From Taudactylus pleione (Eukaryota > Chordata > Amphibia > Anura > Myobatrachidae), in assembly GCA_031769625.1 (NCBI GenBank), contig JAUIMM010001409.1, positions 1,179,501-1,243,500 of the forward strand: a stretch of DNA of 64,000 nt, read 5' to 3'. The position numbers and the translations under genes were made by a program. Position 1 is the first letter of the stretch, and every line of letters begins with the position of its first letter. This document shows positions 47,801 through 61,444 of this stretch, one piece after another. The notes beneath the pieces are model-generated. The model saw only the letters and a program-made list of their open reading frames with translations. It made no database searches and was not told the origin of the DNA.

Positions 47801-50800
47801 ACTGATATACTGTATGTGCCTTACACTGACTGATGTACTGTACGTGCCTTACACTGACTGATGTCCTGTACGTGCCATACACTGACTGATGTACTGTACG
47901 TGCCTTACACTGACTGATGTACTGTACGTGCCAAATACTGACTGATGTACTGTACGTGCCTTACACTGACTGATGTACTGTACGTGCCTTACACTGACTG
48001 ATGTACTGTACGTGCCTTACACTAAGTCACTGTATGTGCCTTACACTGACTGATGTACTGTATGTGCCTTACACTGACTGATGTCCTGTATGTGCCTTAC
48101 ACTGACTGATGTACTGTATGTGCCATACACTGACTGATGTACTGTATGTGCCTTACACTGACTGATGTACTGTACGTGCCTTACACTGACTGATGTACTG
48201 TACGTGCCTTACACTGACTGATGTACTGTACGTGCCAAATACTGACTGATGTACTGTACGTGCCTTACACTAAGTCACTGTATGTGCCTTACACTGACTG
48301 ATGTACTGTATGTGCCTTACACTGACTGATGTACTGTACGTGCCTTACACTGACTGATGTACTGTACGTGCCTTACACTGACTGATGTACTGTACGTGCC
48401 TTACACTAAGTCACTGTATGTGCCTTACACTGACTGATGTACTGTATGTGCCTTACACTGACTGATGTACTGTATGTGCCTTACACTGACTGATGTACTG
48501 TATGTGCCTTACACTGACTGATGTACTGTACGTGCCTTACACTGACTGATGTACTGTATGTGCCTTACACTGACTGATGTACTGTACGTGCCTTACACTA
48601 AGTCACTGTATGTGCCTTACACTGACTGATGTACTGTATGTGCCTTACACTGACTGATGTACTGTATGTGCCTTACACTGACTGATATACTGTATGTGCC
48701 TTACACTGACTGATGTCCTGTATGTGCCTTACACTGACTGATGTACTGTACGTGCCTTACACTGACTGATGTCCGGTATGTGCCTTACACTGACTGATGT
48801 ACTGTATGTGCCTTACACTGACTGATGTCCTGTATGTACCTTACACTGACTGATGTACTGTATGTGCCATACACTGACTGATGTACTGTACGTGCCTTAC
48901 ACTGACTGATGTCCTGTACGTGCCTTACACTGACTGATGTACTGTACGTGCCTTACACTGACTGATGTCCTGTATGTGCCTTACACTGACTGATGTACTG
49001 TATGTGCCTTACACTGACTGATGTACTGTATGTGCCATACACTGACTGATGTACTGTATGTGCCTTACACTGACTGATGTGGCTTATACTGACTGATGTC
49101 CTGTATGTGCCTTACACTGACTGATATACTGTATGTGCCTTACACTGACTGATATACTGTATGTGCCTTACACTGACTGATGTACTGTATGTGCCTTACA
49201 CTGACTGATGTACTGTACGTGCCTTACACTGACTGATGTACTGTACGTGCCAAATACTGACTGATGTACTGTACGTGCCTTACACTGACTGATGTACTGT
49301 ATGTGCCTTACACTGACTGATGTACTGTATGTGCCTTACACTGACTGATGTCCAGTATGTGCCTTACACTGACTGATGTCCTGTATGTGCCTTACACTGA
49401 CTGATGTACTGTACGTGCCTTATAGTGACTGATGTACTGTACGTGCCTTATAGTGATTGATGTACTGTACATGCTTTATACTGACTGATGTACTGTATGT
49501 GCCTTACACTGACTGATGTACTGTATGTGCCTTATACTGACTGATGTACTGTACGTGCCTTACACTGACTGATGTACTGTACGTGTCTTACACTACGTCA
49601 CTATATGTGCCTTACACTGACTGATGTACTGTATGTGCCTTACACTGACTGATGTACTGTATGTGCCTTACACTGACTGATGTGGCTTATACTGACTGAT
49701 GTCCTGTATGTGCCTTACACTGACTGATATACTGTATGTGGCTTACACTGACTGATGTCTTGTACGTGCCTTACACTGACTGATGTACTGTACGTGCCTT
49801 ACACTGACTGATGTACTGTACGTGCCTTACACTGACTGATGTACTGTACGTGCCTTACACTGACTGATGCACTGTATGTGCCTTATACTGTCTGATGTCC
49901 TGTATGTGCCTTACACTGACTGATGTACTGTATGTGCCTTACACTGACTGATGTACTGTACGTGCCAAATACTGACTGATGTACTGTACGTGCCTTACAC
50001 TGACTGATGTACTGTACGTGCCTTACACTGACTGATGTACTGTACGTGCCTTAAACTAAGTCACTGTATGTGCCTTACACTGACTGATATACTGTATGTG
50101 CCTTACACTGACTGATGTACTGTATGTGCCTTACACTGACTGATATACTGTATGTGCCTTACACTGACTGATGTCCTGTATGTGCCTTACACTGACTGAT
50201 GTACTGTACGTGCCTTACACTGACTGATGTCCTGTATGTGCCTTACACTGACTGATGTCCTGTACGTGCCTTACACTGACTGATGTCCTGTATGTGCCTT
50301 ACACTGACTGATGTACTGTATGTGCCTTACACTGACTGATGTACTGTATGTGCCATACACTGACTGATGTACTGTATGTGCCTTACACTGACTGATGTGG
50401 CTTATACTGACTGATGTCCTGTATGTGCCTTACACTGACTGATATACTGTATGTGCCTTACACTGACTGATATACTGTATGTGCCTTACACTGACTGATG
50501 TACTGTATGTGCCTTACACTGACTGATGTACTGTACGTGCCTTACACTGACTGATGTACTGTACGTGCCAAATACTGACTGATGTACTGTACGTGCCTTA
50601 CACTGACTGATGTACTGTATGTGCCTTACACTGACTGATGTACTGTATGTGCCTTACACTGACTGATGTACTGTATGTGCCTTACACTGACTGATGTGGC
50701 TTATACTGACTGATGTCCTGTATGTGCCTTACACTGACTGATATACTGTATGTGCCTTACACTGACTGATGTACTGTACGTGCCTTATAGTGACTGATGT

Positions 50801-53800
50801 ACTGTACGTGCTTTATACTGAATGATGTACTGTATGTGCCTTACACTGACTGATGTACTGTACGTGCCTTACACTGACTGATGTACTGTACGTGCCTTAC
50901 ACTGACTGATGTACTGTACGTGCCTTACACTAAGTCACTGTATGAGCCTTACACTGACTGATGTACTGTATGTGCCTTATACTGAATGATGTACTGTACG
51001 TGCCTTACACTGACTGATGTACTGTACGTGCCTTACACTAAGTCACTATATGTGCCTTACACTGACTGATGTACTGTATGTGCCTTACACTGACTGATGT
51101 ACTGTATGTGCCTTACACTGACTGATGTACTGTATGTGCCTTACACTGACTGATGTGGCTTATACTGACTGATATACTGTATGTGCCTTACACTGACTGA
51201 TGTCTTGTACGTGCCTTACACTGACTGATGTACTGTACGTGCCTTACACTGACTGATGTACTGTACGTGCCTTACACTAAGTCACTGTATGTGACTTACA
51301 CTGACTGATGTACTGTATGTGCCTTATACTGACTGATGTCCTGTATGTGCCTTACACTGACTGATGTACTGTATGTGCCTTACACTGACTGATGTACTGT
51401 ACGTGCCAAATACTGACTGATGTACTGTACGTGCCTTACACTGACTGATGTACTGTACGTGCCTTACACTGACTGATGTACTGTATGTGCCTTATACTGA
51501 CTGATGTCCTGTATGTGCCTTACACTGACTGATGTACTGTATGTGCCTTACACTGACTGATGTACTGTATGTGCCTTACACTGACTGATGTGGCTTATAC
51601 TGACTGATGTCCTGTATGTGCCTTACACTGACTGATATACTGTATGTGCCTTACACTGACTGATGTCTTGTACGTGCCTTACACTGACTGATGTACTGTA
51701 CGTGCCTTACACTGACTGATGTACTGTACGTGCCTTACACTAAGTCACTGTATGTGACTTACACTGACTGATGTACTGTATGTGCCTTATACTGACTGAT
51801 GTCCTGTATGTGCCTTACACTGACTGATGTACTGTATGTGCCTTACACTGACTGATGTACTGTACGTGCCAAATACTGACTGATGTACTGTACGTGCCTT
51901 ACACTGACTGATGTACTGTACGTGCCTTACACTGACTGATGTACTGTATGTGCCTTATACTGACTGATGTCCTGTATGTGCCTTACACTGACTGATGTAC
52001 TGTATGTGCCTTACACTGACTGATGTACTGTACGTGCCAAATACTGACTGATGTACTGTACGTGCCTTACACTGACTGATGTACTGTACGTGCCTTACAC
52101 TGACTGATGTACTGTACGTGCCTTACACTAAGTCACTGTATGTGCCTTACACTGACTGATGTACTGTATGTGCCTTACACTGACTGATGTACTGTATGTG
52201 CCTTACACTGACTGATGTACTGTATGTGCCTTACACTGACTGATGTCCTGTATGTGCCTTACACTGACTGATGTACTGTACGTGCCTTACACTGACTGAT
52301 GTCCTGTACGTGCCTTACACTGACTGATGTACTGTATGTGCCTTACACTGACTGATGTCCTGTATGTGCCTTACACTGACTGATGTACTGTATGTACCAT
52401 ACACTGACTGATGTACTGTACGTGCCTTACACTGACTGATGTACTGTACGTGCCTTACACTGACTGATGTACTGTACGTGCCTTACACTGACTGATGTAC
52501 TGTACGTGCCAAATACTGACTGATGTACTGTACGTGCCTTACACTGACTGATGTACTGTACGTGCCTTACACTGACTGATGTACTGTACGTGCCTTACAC
52601 TGACTGATGTCCTGTACGTGCCTTACACTGACTGATGTACTGTACGTGCCTTACACTGACTGATGTCCTGTACGTGCCTTACACTGACTGATGTCCTGTA
52701 CGTGCCTTACACTGACTGATGTACTGTACGTGCCTTATACTGACTGATGTACTGTACGTGCCTAATACTGACTGATGTCCTGTACGTGCCTTACACTGAC
52801 TGATGTACTGTACGTGCCTTACACTGACTGATGTCCTGTACGTGCCTTATACTGACTGATGTACTGTACGTGCCTTACACTAAGTCACTGTATGTGCCTT
52901 ACACTGACTGATGTACTGTATGTGCCTTACACTGACTGATGTACTGTATGTGCGTTACACTGACTGATATACTGTATGTGCCTTACACTGACTGATGTCC
53001 TGTACGTGCCTTACACTGACTGATGTACTGTACGTGCCTTACACTGACTGATGTCCTGTACGTGCCTTTCAGTGACTGATGTACTGTACGTGCCTTACAC
53101 TGACTGATGTACTGTACGTGCCTTACACTAAGTCACTGTATGTGCCTTACACTGACTGATGTCCTGTACGTGCCTTACACTGACTGATGTACTGTACGTG
53201 CCTTATACTGACTGATGTCCTGTACGTGCCTTACACTGACTGATGTCCTGTACGTGCCTTACACTGACTGATGTACTGTACGTGCCTAATACTGACTGAT
53301 GTCCTGTACGTGCCTTACACTGACTGATGTACTGTACGTGCCTTACACTGACTGATGTCCTGTACGTGCCTTATACTGACTGATGTACTGTACGTGCCTT
53401 ACACTCTGTATGTGCCTTACACTGACTGATGTACTGTATGTGCGTTACACTGACTGATATACTGTATGTGCCTTACACTGACTGATGTCCTGTATGTGCC
53501 TTACACTGACTGATGTACTGTACGTGCCTTACACTGACTGATGTCCTGTACGTGCCTTACACTGACTGATGTACTGTACGTGCCTTACACTGACTGATGT
53601 ACTGTACGTGCCAAATACTGACTGATGTACTGTACGTGCCTTACACTGACTGATGTACTGTACGTGCCTTACACTAAGTCACTGTATGTGCCTTACACTG
53701 ACTGATGTACTGTATGTGCCTTACACTGACTGATGTCCTGTATGTGCCTTACACTGACTGATGTACTGTATGTGCCATACACTGACTGATGTACTGTATG

Positions 53801-56055
53801 TGCCTTACACTGACTGATGTACTGTACGTGCCTTACACTGACTGATGTACTGTACGTGCCTTACACTGACTGATGTACTGTACGTGCCTTACACTAAGTC
53901 ACTGTATGTGCCTTACACTGACTGATGTACTGTATGTGCCTTACACTGACTGATGTACTGTATGTGCCTTACACTGACTGATGTACTGTATGTGCCTTAC
54001 ACTGACTGATGTACTGTACGTGCCTTACACTGACACGTACAGTACATCAGTCAGTGTAAGGCACGTACAGTACGTACGTGCCTTACACTGACTGATGTAC
54101 TGTACGTGCCTTACACTAAGTCACTGTATGTGCCTTACACTGACTGATGTACTGTATGTGCCTTACACTGACTGATATACTGTATGTGCCTTACACTGAC
54201 TGATGTCCTGTACGTGCCTTACACTGACTGATGTACTGTACGTGCCTTACACTGACTGATGTCCTGTATGTGCCTTACACTGACTGATGTACTGTATGTG
54301 CCTTACACTGACTGATGTCCTGTATGTGCCTTACACTGACTGATGTACTGTATGTGCCATACACTGACTGATGTACTGTACGTGCCTTACACTGACTGAT
54401 GTACTGTACGTGCCTTACACTGACTGATGTCCTGTACGTGCCTTACACTGACTGATGTACTGTACGTGCCTTACACTGACTGATGTCCTGTACGTGCCTT
54501 ACACTGACTGATGTCCTGTACGTGCCTTACACTGACTGATGTACTGTACGTGCCTTATACTGACTGATGTACTGTACGTGCCTAATACTGACTGATGTCC
54601 TGTACGTGCCTTACACTGACTGATGTACTGTACGTGCCTGACACTGACTGATGTCCTGTACGTGCCTTATACTGACTGATGTACTGTACGTGCCTTATAC
54701 TGACTGATGTACTGTATGTGCCTTATACTGACTGATGTTGTATGTGCCTTACACTGACTGATGTCCTGTACGTGCCTTACACTGACTGATGTACTGTACG
54801 TGCCTTACACTGACTGATGTACTGTACGTGCCAAATACTGACTGATGTACTGTACATGCCTAACACTGACTGATGTACTGTACGTGCCTTACACTGACTG
54901 ATGTCCTGTACGTGCCTTACACTGACTGATGTCCTGTACGTGCCTTACACTGACTGATGTCCTGTACGTGCCTTACACTGACTGATGTACTGTACGTGCC
55001 TAATACTGACTGATGTACTGTATGTGCCTTACACTGACTGATGTCCTGTACGTGCCTTATACTGACTGATGTCCTGTACGTGCCTTATACTGACTGATGT
55101 ACTGTACGTGCCTTATACTGACTGATGTTGTATGTGCCTTACACTGACTGATCTACTGTATGTGCCTTATCCTGACTGATCTACTGTACGTGCCTTACAC
55201 TGACTGATGTACTGTACGTGCCTTACACTGACTGATGTACTGTACGTGCCTTACAGTGACTGATGTACTGTACGTGCCTTACAGTGACTGATGTACTGTA
55301 CGTGCCTTACAGTGACTGATGTACTGTACGTGCCTTACACTGACTGATGTCCTGTTCGTGCCTTACACTGACTGATGTACTGTATGTACCTTACACTGAC
55401 TGATGTACTGTATGTACCTTACACTGACTGATGTCCTGTATGTGCCTTACACTGACTGATGTACTGTATGTGCCTTACACTGACTGATGTACTGTACGTG
55501 CCTTATACTGACTGATGTACTGTACGTGCCTAATACTGACTGATGTCCTGTACGTGCCTTACACTGACTGATGTACTGTACGTGCCTTAGTGCCTTATAC
55601 TGACTGATGTAATGTACATGCCTTATACTGACTGATGTACTGTATGTGCCTTATACTGACTGATGTCCTGTATGTGCCTTATACTGACTGATGTCCTGTA
55701 CGTGCCTTATACTGACTGATGTACTGTACGTGCCTTACACTGACTGATGTACTGTACGTGCCTTACACTGACTGATGTCCTGTACGTGCCTTATACTGAC
55801 TGATGTACTGTACGTTCCTTATACTGACTGATGTACTGTACGTGCCTTACACTGACTGATGTCCTGTACGTGCCTTATACTGACTGATGTACTGTACGTG
55901 CCTTATACTGACCGATGTCCTGTATGTACCTTATACTGACTGATGTACTGTATGTGCCTTATACTGACTGATGTACTGTATGTGCTTTATACTGACTGAT
56001 GTTGTATGTGCCTTACACTGACTGATGTACTGTATGTGCCTTATACTGACTGATA
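35847..56055. repeat. Satellite E, 20.2-kb array of a 28-bp unit
   Basis: About 720 units of TTACACTGACTGATGTACTG followed by TACGTGCC. The commonest variant is TACGTGCC to TATGTGCC, a CpG-to-TpG change. Others are CCTG for ACTG, GATATACTG, a 24-bp CACTAAGTCACTGTATG unit, and a shortened GATGTGGCTTATACTG unit. Marker variants show a kilobase-scale tandem duplication: TGTCCTTAC (39411 and 45940), CCTGAATGT (40612 and 47141) and CTTAAACTG (offset 6529 bp), then 6225 bp for GTCCGG (42546 and 48771). There are no open frames of note, since the 28-bp period shifts frame. Confidence 0.97.
54034..54073. other. 40-bp inverted segment inside satellite E
   Basis: These 40 bases (starting CACGTACAGTACATCAGTCA) are the exact reverse complement of the normal unit plus 12 bases. 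The flanks on both sides are in normal orientation, with a small irregularity (TACGTACGTGCC) at the right junction. This is the only inverted unit I found in 20 kb. Confidence 0.9.
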
Positions 56056-56480
56056 TAGGGAACATCTGATCTATTCTCTCATTTATATTCATTTTATTGA
56101 TAAATGATGTGCTGTACTGTTGATGAAGTGACACGAGCACAAGTTTTTCCCATACAGAATAATAATGAGGGGCTGATATTCTGAAAACTGTTGTGCAACT
56201 TTCGGAGTCTGTCGGAGCAGGGGGCGAATGGGGGGGGACTGTTTTCCTGGTTTTTGACCTTTATTTGGGACAATGCGGTAAGAGAAAAATCTCCAACACG
56301 GGATGTGCCGCACAGTCTACAATACAGGCGAGATCTGCGTAGGTACTTGTTCTGCCTCTACCCGGCGGCCATTTTTACTGTACTACGCATGCACATACGT
56401 CGGAAAAATGGCCGTTTCAGTCGTTTCTACAGCGCCAGACTCCCGCTCTGACGTGGGGCTCCAGAGAGGTATGTAATACA
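56056..56480. other. Anonymous sequence
   Basis: Flank of the satellite with no gene recognised. GTACTACGCATGCACATACG and CGGCGGCCATTTTTAC near 56370 give a GC-richer patch. Confidence 0.35.
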
Positions 56481-56485
56481 ATGGG

Positions 56486-56780
56486 TGCAGGGTGTGCGGT
56501 GCGGGGCCCCGCACCCTTTATAGATACACCCCTGCCTCCCCCCTAGTGCCTAAACCTAACCTCCCCCTCCCCGCACCCTAATCCTAACACTCCCTCCCCC
56601 TAATGCCTAACCCTAACCCTGCTACCTAAGCCTAACCTCCCCCTAACACCCCGGTTCTTACCTTCGGGATACCAGCGGTCGGGATACTGGTGCCGGGATC
56701 CCAACCTGTCGGGATTTCGTCGCCGGTCTTCTGACCGTCGGCATCCCGCACGCCGGGATGCCGACTACATCCCGTTTGTA
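56486..56780. repeat. CCTAACC/CGGGAT-rich interspersed repeat
   Basis: A run of CCTAACCTCCCCCT, CCTAACCCTAACCC and related words is followed by GGGATACCAGCGGTCGGGAT and several CGGGATCC/CGGGATGCC blocks with partial inverted symmetry. It looks like a degraded MITE. Ends and target duplication were not resolved. Confidence 0.5.
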
Positions 56781-56867
56781 CATGTGTATAGATGTGTGCA
56801 GTGCAACTTTATGTTTTGGATGGGGACTAATTAAGACCCCATGGGATTAATCGCCTCCGGTGTGTAT

Positions 56868-57797
56868 TAGAGATGAACGGGTTTGGATCTCAGAGAACCC
56901 ACCCAAATTTCCCTGTCGGGTCGCAAGGTTTTGCATTGAGTGGGCTTAACGCTGATTGGCTGAGAGAGCCGTCTGTCACGGCTCTCAGCCAATCAGCGTT
57001 AAGCACATTGAAAATGCACACAGAAGAAAAAGAAGATGGCGCCAGCCATCCCCTGCCGTTTGACACTGCCAGCACCCCCCACTGCCGACACCGCCGGCAC
57101 CCCCACTGGCTGCATCCCCCGCTGCCGACACCACCGCTGCTGACACTGCCAGCACCCTTGCACTGCTGCCCCACATACTGAGGACACCGTCAGCGACCCC
57201 CACACTGCCAATACTCCCACACTGAGGACACCACCAGCACCCCCGCTCTGACTACACCGCCGGCACCTTGCATTGAGAACACCCCTGCACTGCCGACACA
57301 GTCAGCAAACCTGCACTGAGGACACCACTGGCACCCCTGTTCTGATGACACCGCCAGCAACCCTGCGCTAAAGACACCGCTGGCACCCCCACACTGCCAA
57401 CATCACCGGTACCCTTCACTGAGGACACTGCCAGCACCGCAGCACTGCCATTCCACTGTGTCTCTTAGCTTAGTCAGCCAGCTAGTTGGATGCAACCTTT
57501 TGGCCTTAACTAGATGAAGCAAATAATATTGTGAAGTGGTCAAAATTGGAAATTACTGGAAATAAATGTTATTGAGGTCAATTATACTGTAGGAACAAAA
57601 ACAGGCCCATTTTATGTGATTTTAGCTGTTTTTATGATTTTTTAAGAAAAAATCCAGATCCAAAACCAAAACATGAAAACAAAACATGGAGGTGAGGATT
57701 TGGCAAAACCAATCCAGATCCAAAACCAGGGTAGATCCAAAACCAGGGGGGGATCCAGATCCAAAACCAAAACACGGGGGTCGGCCGCACATCTCTA
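56868..57797. mobile_element. Non-autonomous hAT relative, copy 3, TSD GTGTGTAT
   Basis: A 930-bp element flanked by GTGTGTAT (56860-56867 and 57798-57805), with ends TAGAGATGAACGG and CCGCACATCTCTA. Its right third aligns with the right third of hAT copy 1: CAACCTTTTGG.C.TAA, TTATTGAGGT.AAT.ATA, GTGATTTTAGCTGTTTTTAT and repeated CAGATCCAAAACC. The left third has a hairpin at about 56943-57004 (GCTGATTGGCTGAGAG and complement). The middle (57010-57470) is a degenerate GC-rich minisatellite of CACTG.C..CACC and GAGGACACC.CC units. There is no transposase. Confidence 0.88.
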
Positions 57798-57944
57798 GTG
57801 TGTATGGGGGTTTTCTGTTGGTAAGAGTCAGAATCAGCCTCCACTTACCTCTGCACCAGGACCTCAGATTCAATCAGTTCCCAACCTAGAGAAGTTTTGG
57901 GGCCATTCGCACATTTCGGGTCTGTGGGGACAGATGTGATTTCT

Positions 57945-58809
57945 GGACCTGATTTAGAAATTGGAGCAGCGCCGATATTTACACAGCTGAGCGAAGTTTT
58001 GCTAATGCGAATACGTGAAAAGTCTTGTAAACCATCACTGCGCAATTGTGTATGGAATCGCTAACAGGTGAGAAGAGGTCTGTGATCCCTGGGCGTATCA
58101 GGGTGGAGACATAAAACCAGCGCAAAAAGGGGCGGTTTCATGGGCGTGTTAGGGGAGGGTCACTGGCATGTCTGCGAATGCCGCTGCGTTCCCAATCACA
58201 CTCCCAATGCGCCGGAGGCCATGGTTAGGTGGATTAGAGGAGAGTACACAGAGTATACCGCGCAGCCTGACAGTGGGCGTCTCAGCGCTCGTACGCACCA
58301 TCGCGTCGCCCAGCACACAGGGACGGCTGAGATTAGCATTTGCATATTTTGCGACCACTATTGCGAGATTGGCTGTGACCGCGGCTTTGTTACCGGCAGA
58401 CTTGCCTACCCTCCCATTTCGGCTGGGAGCCTCCCAAAAATCGCGTGCCGCTTCCGGCCCCACGATAAACCCCGGCAGCAGAGGGACCCGTGACGCGATT
58501 CGCGCTGTATCGCATCATCATGGCCCCGCCCCCTGCTTCATATTGCCGTTAATCATGGCATTATGAAAGGGGGCGGGACGACGATGATGCGATTGCTCGG
58601 CCCACCCCACGCCCCATCCCCTTTTCCCGCGACCCGCTGTGAAAGACAGACAGCTCCCTCCCGGAAGCTCTGGGTCTGCGTAGCCGCTGCGATCACAATC
58701 CCGATCGCAACGGCTAAGTTGCGCACTGCGATGCATACACATGCGCAGTACTCAACAATCGGCTGATTGCGTGCGTATTAGCGACTGCGTTCCTTGCTGA
58801 ATCAGGCCC
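57945..58809. mobile_element. Possible larger CTGATTCAG-type element
   Basis: It begins GGACCTGATTTAG and ends GCTGAATCAGGCCC, like the other 3-bp-TSD MITEs, and contains CGCATGCGCAG-like words and complementary GGGGGCGGG/CCCCGCCCCC blocks. No matching 3-bp duplication could be seen, so the left boundary is doubtful. A piece at about 58400-58440 (TTGCCTACCCTCCC, CTGGGAGCCTCCC) resembles a hAT MITE end. Confidence 0.35.
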
Positions 58810-61444
58810 AGAGACTTTAGTTTAATAACGGCGCATTTCTGTTTGTGCAAATAATTATCCTCCAAGCGTATAACCAGGAGCCGCCCACTGCGCACATGCA
58901 GCCCAGTTTCAGTAAAGATCTCTACGCAACGCCGTCTGCACTCGCGGCCACTTTCTGCGCAGGAGCAACATTTGTTCACTTTTACAAACGACCCCTACGG
59001 AATCCATTTTGATCAGCGATCCCGCTGTATAAAGCCTACGTACGAACACATGTAGCGAATATCTGATCTGCGCCAGCTCTCTCGTGTCACTACCCAAGAC
59101 ACGCGCAATTACTTATTTTAAAGGGGCAGCTTCGTGCTTCTTGCAAATGACCCTGAAAAACACATCACAGACATCTGCTAGGAATAAGGATGATTTAGGA
59201 AGGTTCTGCTGTGTGCTGGCACCGCTCGCCCCTCCGCCAGGAACGTTGGGAAGCACAGACATATTTGCTATATAATGATTTTCTACTGTCTAAATCGCCC
59301 ATAGGGTCCGCGCTTCACGTCTCTGCCCAGATAACAAATGAGGGCGCTGCCGAGAGGAGAAGGGTGAGAGACGTGCCATTTATTCTGGATGTGGGAAGGA
59401 GCCGGCGGAATCGTCATGCGCACGTCTCTTGTTACATACCTTGTCGATCTGCCCCCCGAAGCCTTTGATATATTAGCCAGAGGGATTGCTATCAGCCAGG
59501 CCCGAAAAAATGGGTCTCTCTGAGCACAATCATCCCCCCTAATTGGAAGTGATAGAACTCATTGTGACTTGGCTTCAGAGAGAAGAGATTACTAACACAT
59601 GGCTCTGGGCCCATCAGAGACCATTAATCTACAGCTCGCGGACTGGGGAAAAATCTCCCCCTCCCCGGACACAACGGGGAATCATGAGGAATAATTCACA
59701 GAAACATCATCATCAATTATAGGTTTGCAGAAGCTGGGACACAGAGAGGAACAATGAACACACATGTTACATGAAGCCCGCGGCTCTGTGCCACCAGTTT
59801 ACTAACAGAAGAGCTCTCATGAGTAGTCTGTTTCAGCGTCCATGGGGCCTATTTCAGTCTCTTTAGCGATGTCTGTGTGTCCCCAGTGTACATACTACTG
59901 ACAGACGCTACGGTGTTAGGTGGCAACCGTGTGCAAATGGAGGTCAGTCCACACGGCAGATGCCTTAACCAAAGGGTGGTTTATTAACCAGGTAGAACAC
60001 AGGTAGCCAGATAACACAGGGTTAAAAGTAATGCAGCAGGTACAGGGTACGCCAGTTAGAGCCAGGAGCTTTAGGGTATGCTGGGCATTGTAGTGTGCCA
60101 GGTGTATGCACACACTAGATGCTGCTTTTACAGTTTTACAGCGGCGCAGTCTGTATACTGTGCGGCGTTGGTGACACAGCGGAGAACGGGGTCTGTATAC
60201 TGTCTCTGTTAGTGGAGGATCTCTGGTGCACATTCGTTTTATTCCGAACGCCGCAGGAGGAAGACGCACGGTGTAGCTGCACGCACACAGAAGCTGATGT
60301 CGGAGGTCGCTCCTCCAGCAAGCCACTGGGTCCTAGTGCCCGGCGACTGTTGCAGCTTCGGCAACACAAAAGCAGCGCAGAGCGCGCCTCTAACACATTT
60401 GCTGGGAGCTAGCATGCAGTAGGGCAAAAATTCTGCCCCTGCTAGCCCCACCCCCTGATATGTGATGTCATGATATTCACAGTGAGGGGGAGGGGCTGCT
60501 GGGACTCGGGACAAGTTCAGCAGGGAGGACGCTCCTGGCTGCATAGCGGTGACTTGCCATTGGGACCAGGTTGAGGCAGCGCCTGGATCGTCCTGCCTCA
60601 GGCGGCAGCTTTCTAGGCTGCAGGTGGCTCTTCCAGGCACTCTGCATGCCAAATACAGTTGTGTTACAAGGTAGCAAGGGTGCCGCTCCCTAGGCCCCGG
60701 GCGTCGGTACTGCTCGCACACCCCTTATTACAGCCCTGGCTGCGAGGTGCATTTATTACTGCTCTGACAAGTCAGCTTTTGAATTCAATTTCTTTAGTCC
60801 TGCACAGACCACTGAGGGTACCTAATAATCAACACAGAACCCCCCCCCCCCTCCCCACAACAGGACTATTCTAACTACTGGCTAGAGCAAGGATCAGCAA
60901 CCCCCTGGCACAGCCAGACATGGCACACATGGAAGTTTTTAGTGTCACGCCGATTTGGTCATAAAGCTGTGGCGTTTGGTAAAATATGGCGGGAATACTG
61001 CTCAGGGTGCGACACCCTAATTGCACCTTAGACAGGTGAGTGCCAAGCCTCTCTGATGCCTAGCTGTCTTGTGGAGGGGCATTAAGTACCCAATAATAGC
61101 AAATGGAGAGGAAACCTATGTGCCCAGGCCTAAAGCATTATGCTAGCCAGCAGCTGTAGTGCTCGCTGGCCAGAGAAGAAGTGTTGGCGATATTTGGGGT
61201 GCAACGGTGTGCTAAGTCTTTTGCCTACTAAGTATTTTGATGGCACAATGGGTAGAACAGGCTGGGGCAGGGGCTAATGCCCACCTTAGCAGCACTGCAG
61301 GGCTGGGGACATCTAGGAGGCCCAGGGCTATGGGAAGGAAATGACAGTCATGTGGTTCCGCCATCTTCCTCCAGGGGCAAGCAGAGGGCAAAGCGTTTCT
61401 ATAGCTCTTTTGGTAAATTCTCTGCTGCTCAAAAGGCCCAGTAA
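58810..61444. other. Anonymous intergenic sequence
   Basis: No convincing gene on either strand; open frames are short and of random composition. 60841-60856 is mostly a C homopolymer. TGCTGGGCATTGTAGTGTGCC near 60079 and GATCAGCAACCCCCTGGCAC near 60891 resemble common vertebrate repeat words, the latter a hAT MITE end. The block at about 59500-59860 is plain mixed-composition sequence. Confidence 0.4.

Noticed and set aside
35847..56055. CRISPR-like regular repeats
   Set aside because: Units are contiguous without spacers, and the context is vertebrate satellite DNA.
10941..56055. Possible common origin of satellites B and E through shared GTACTGTAC
   Set aside because: The shared word is short and palindromic. 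The rest of the 46-bp and 28-bp units do not align.
59500..59860. Possible conserved non-coding element
   Set aside because: Mixed composition with several AT-rich words looks suggestive, but conservation cannot be judged from one sequence.
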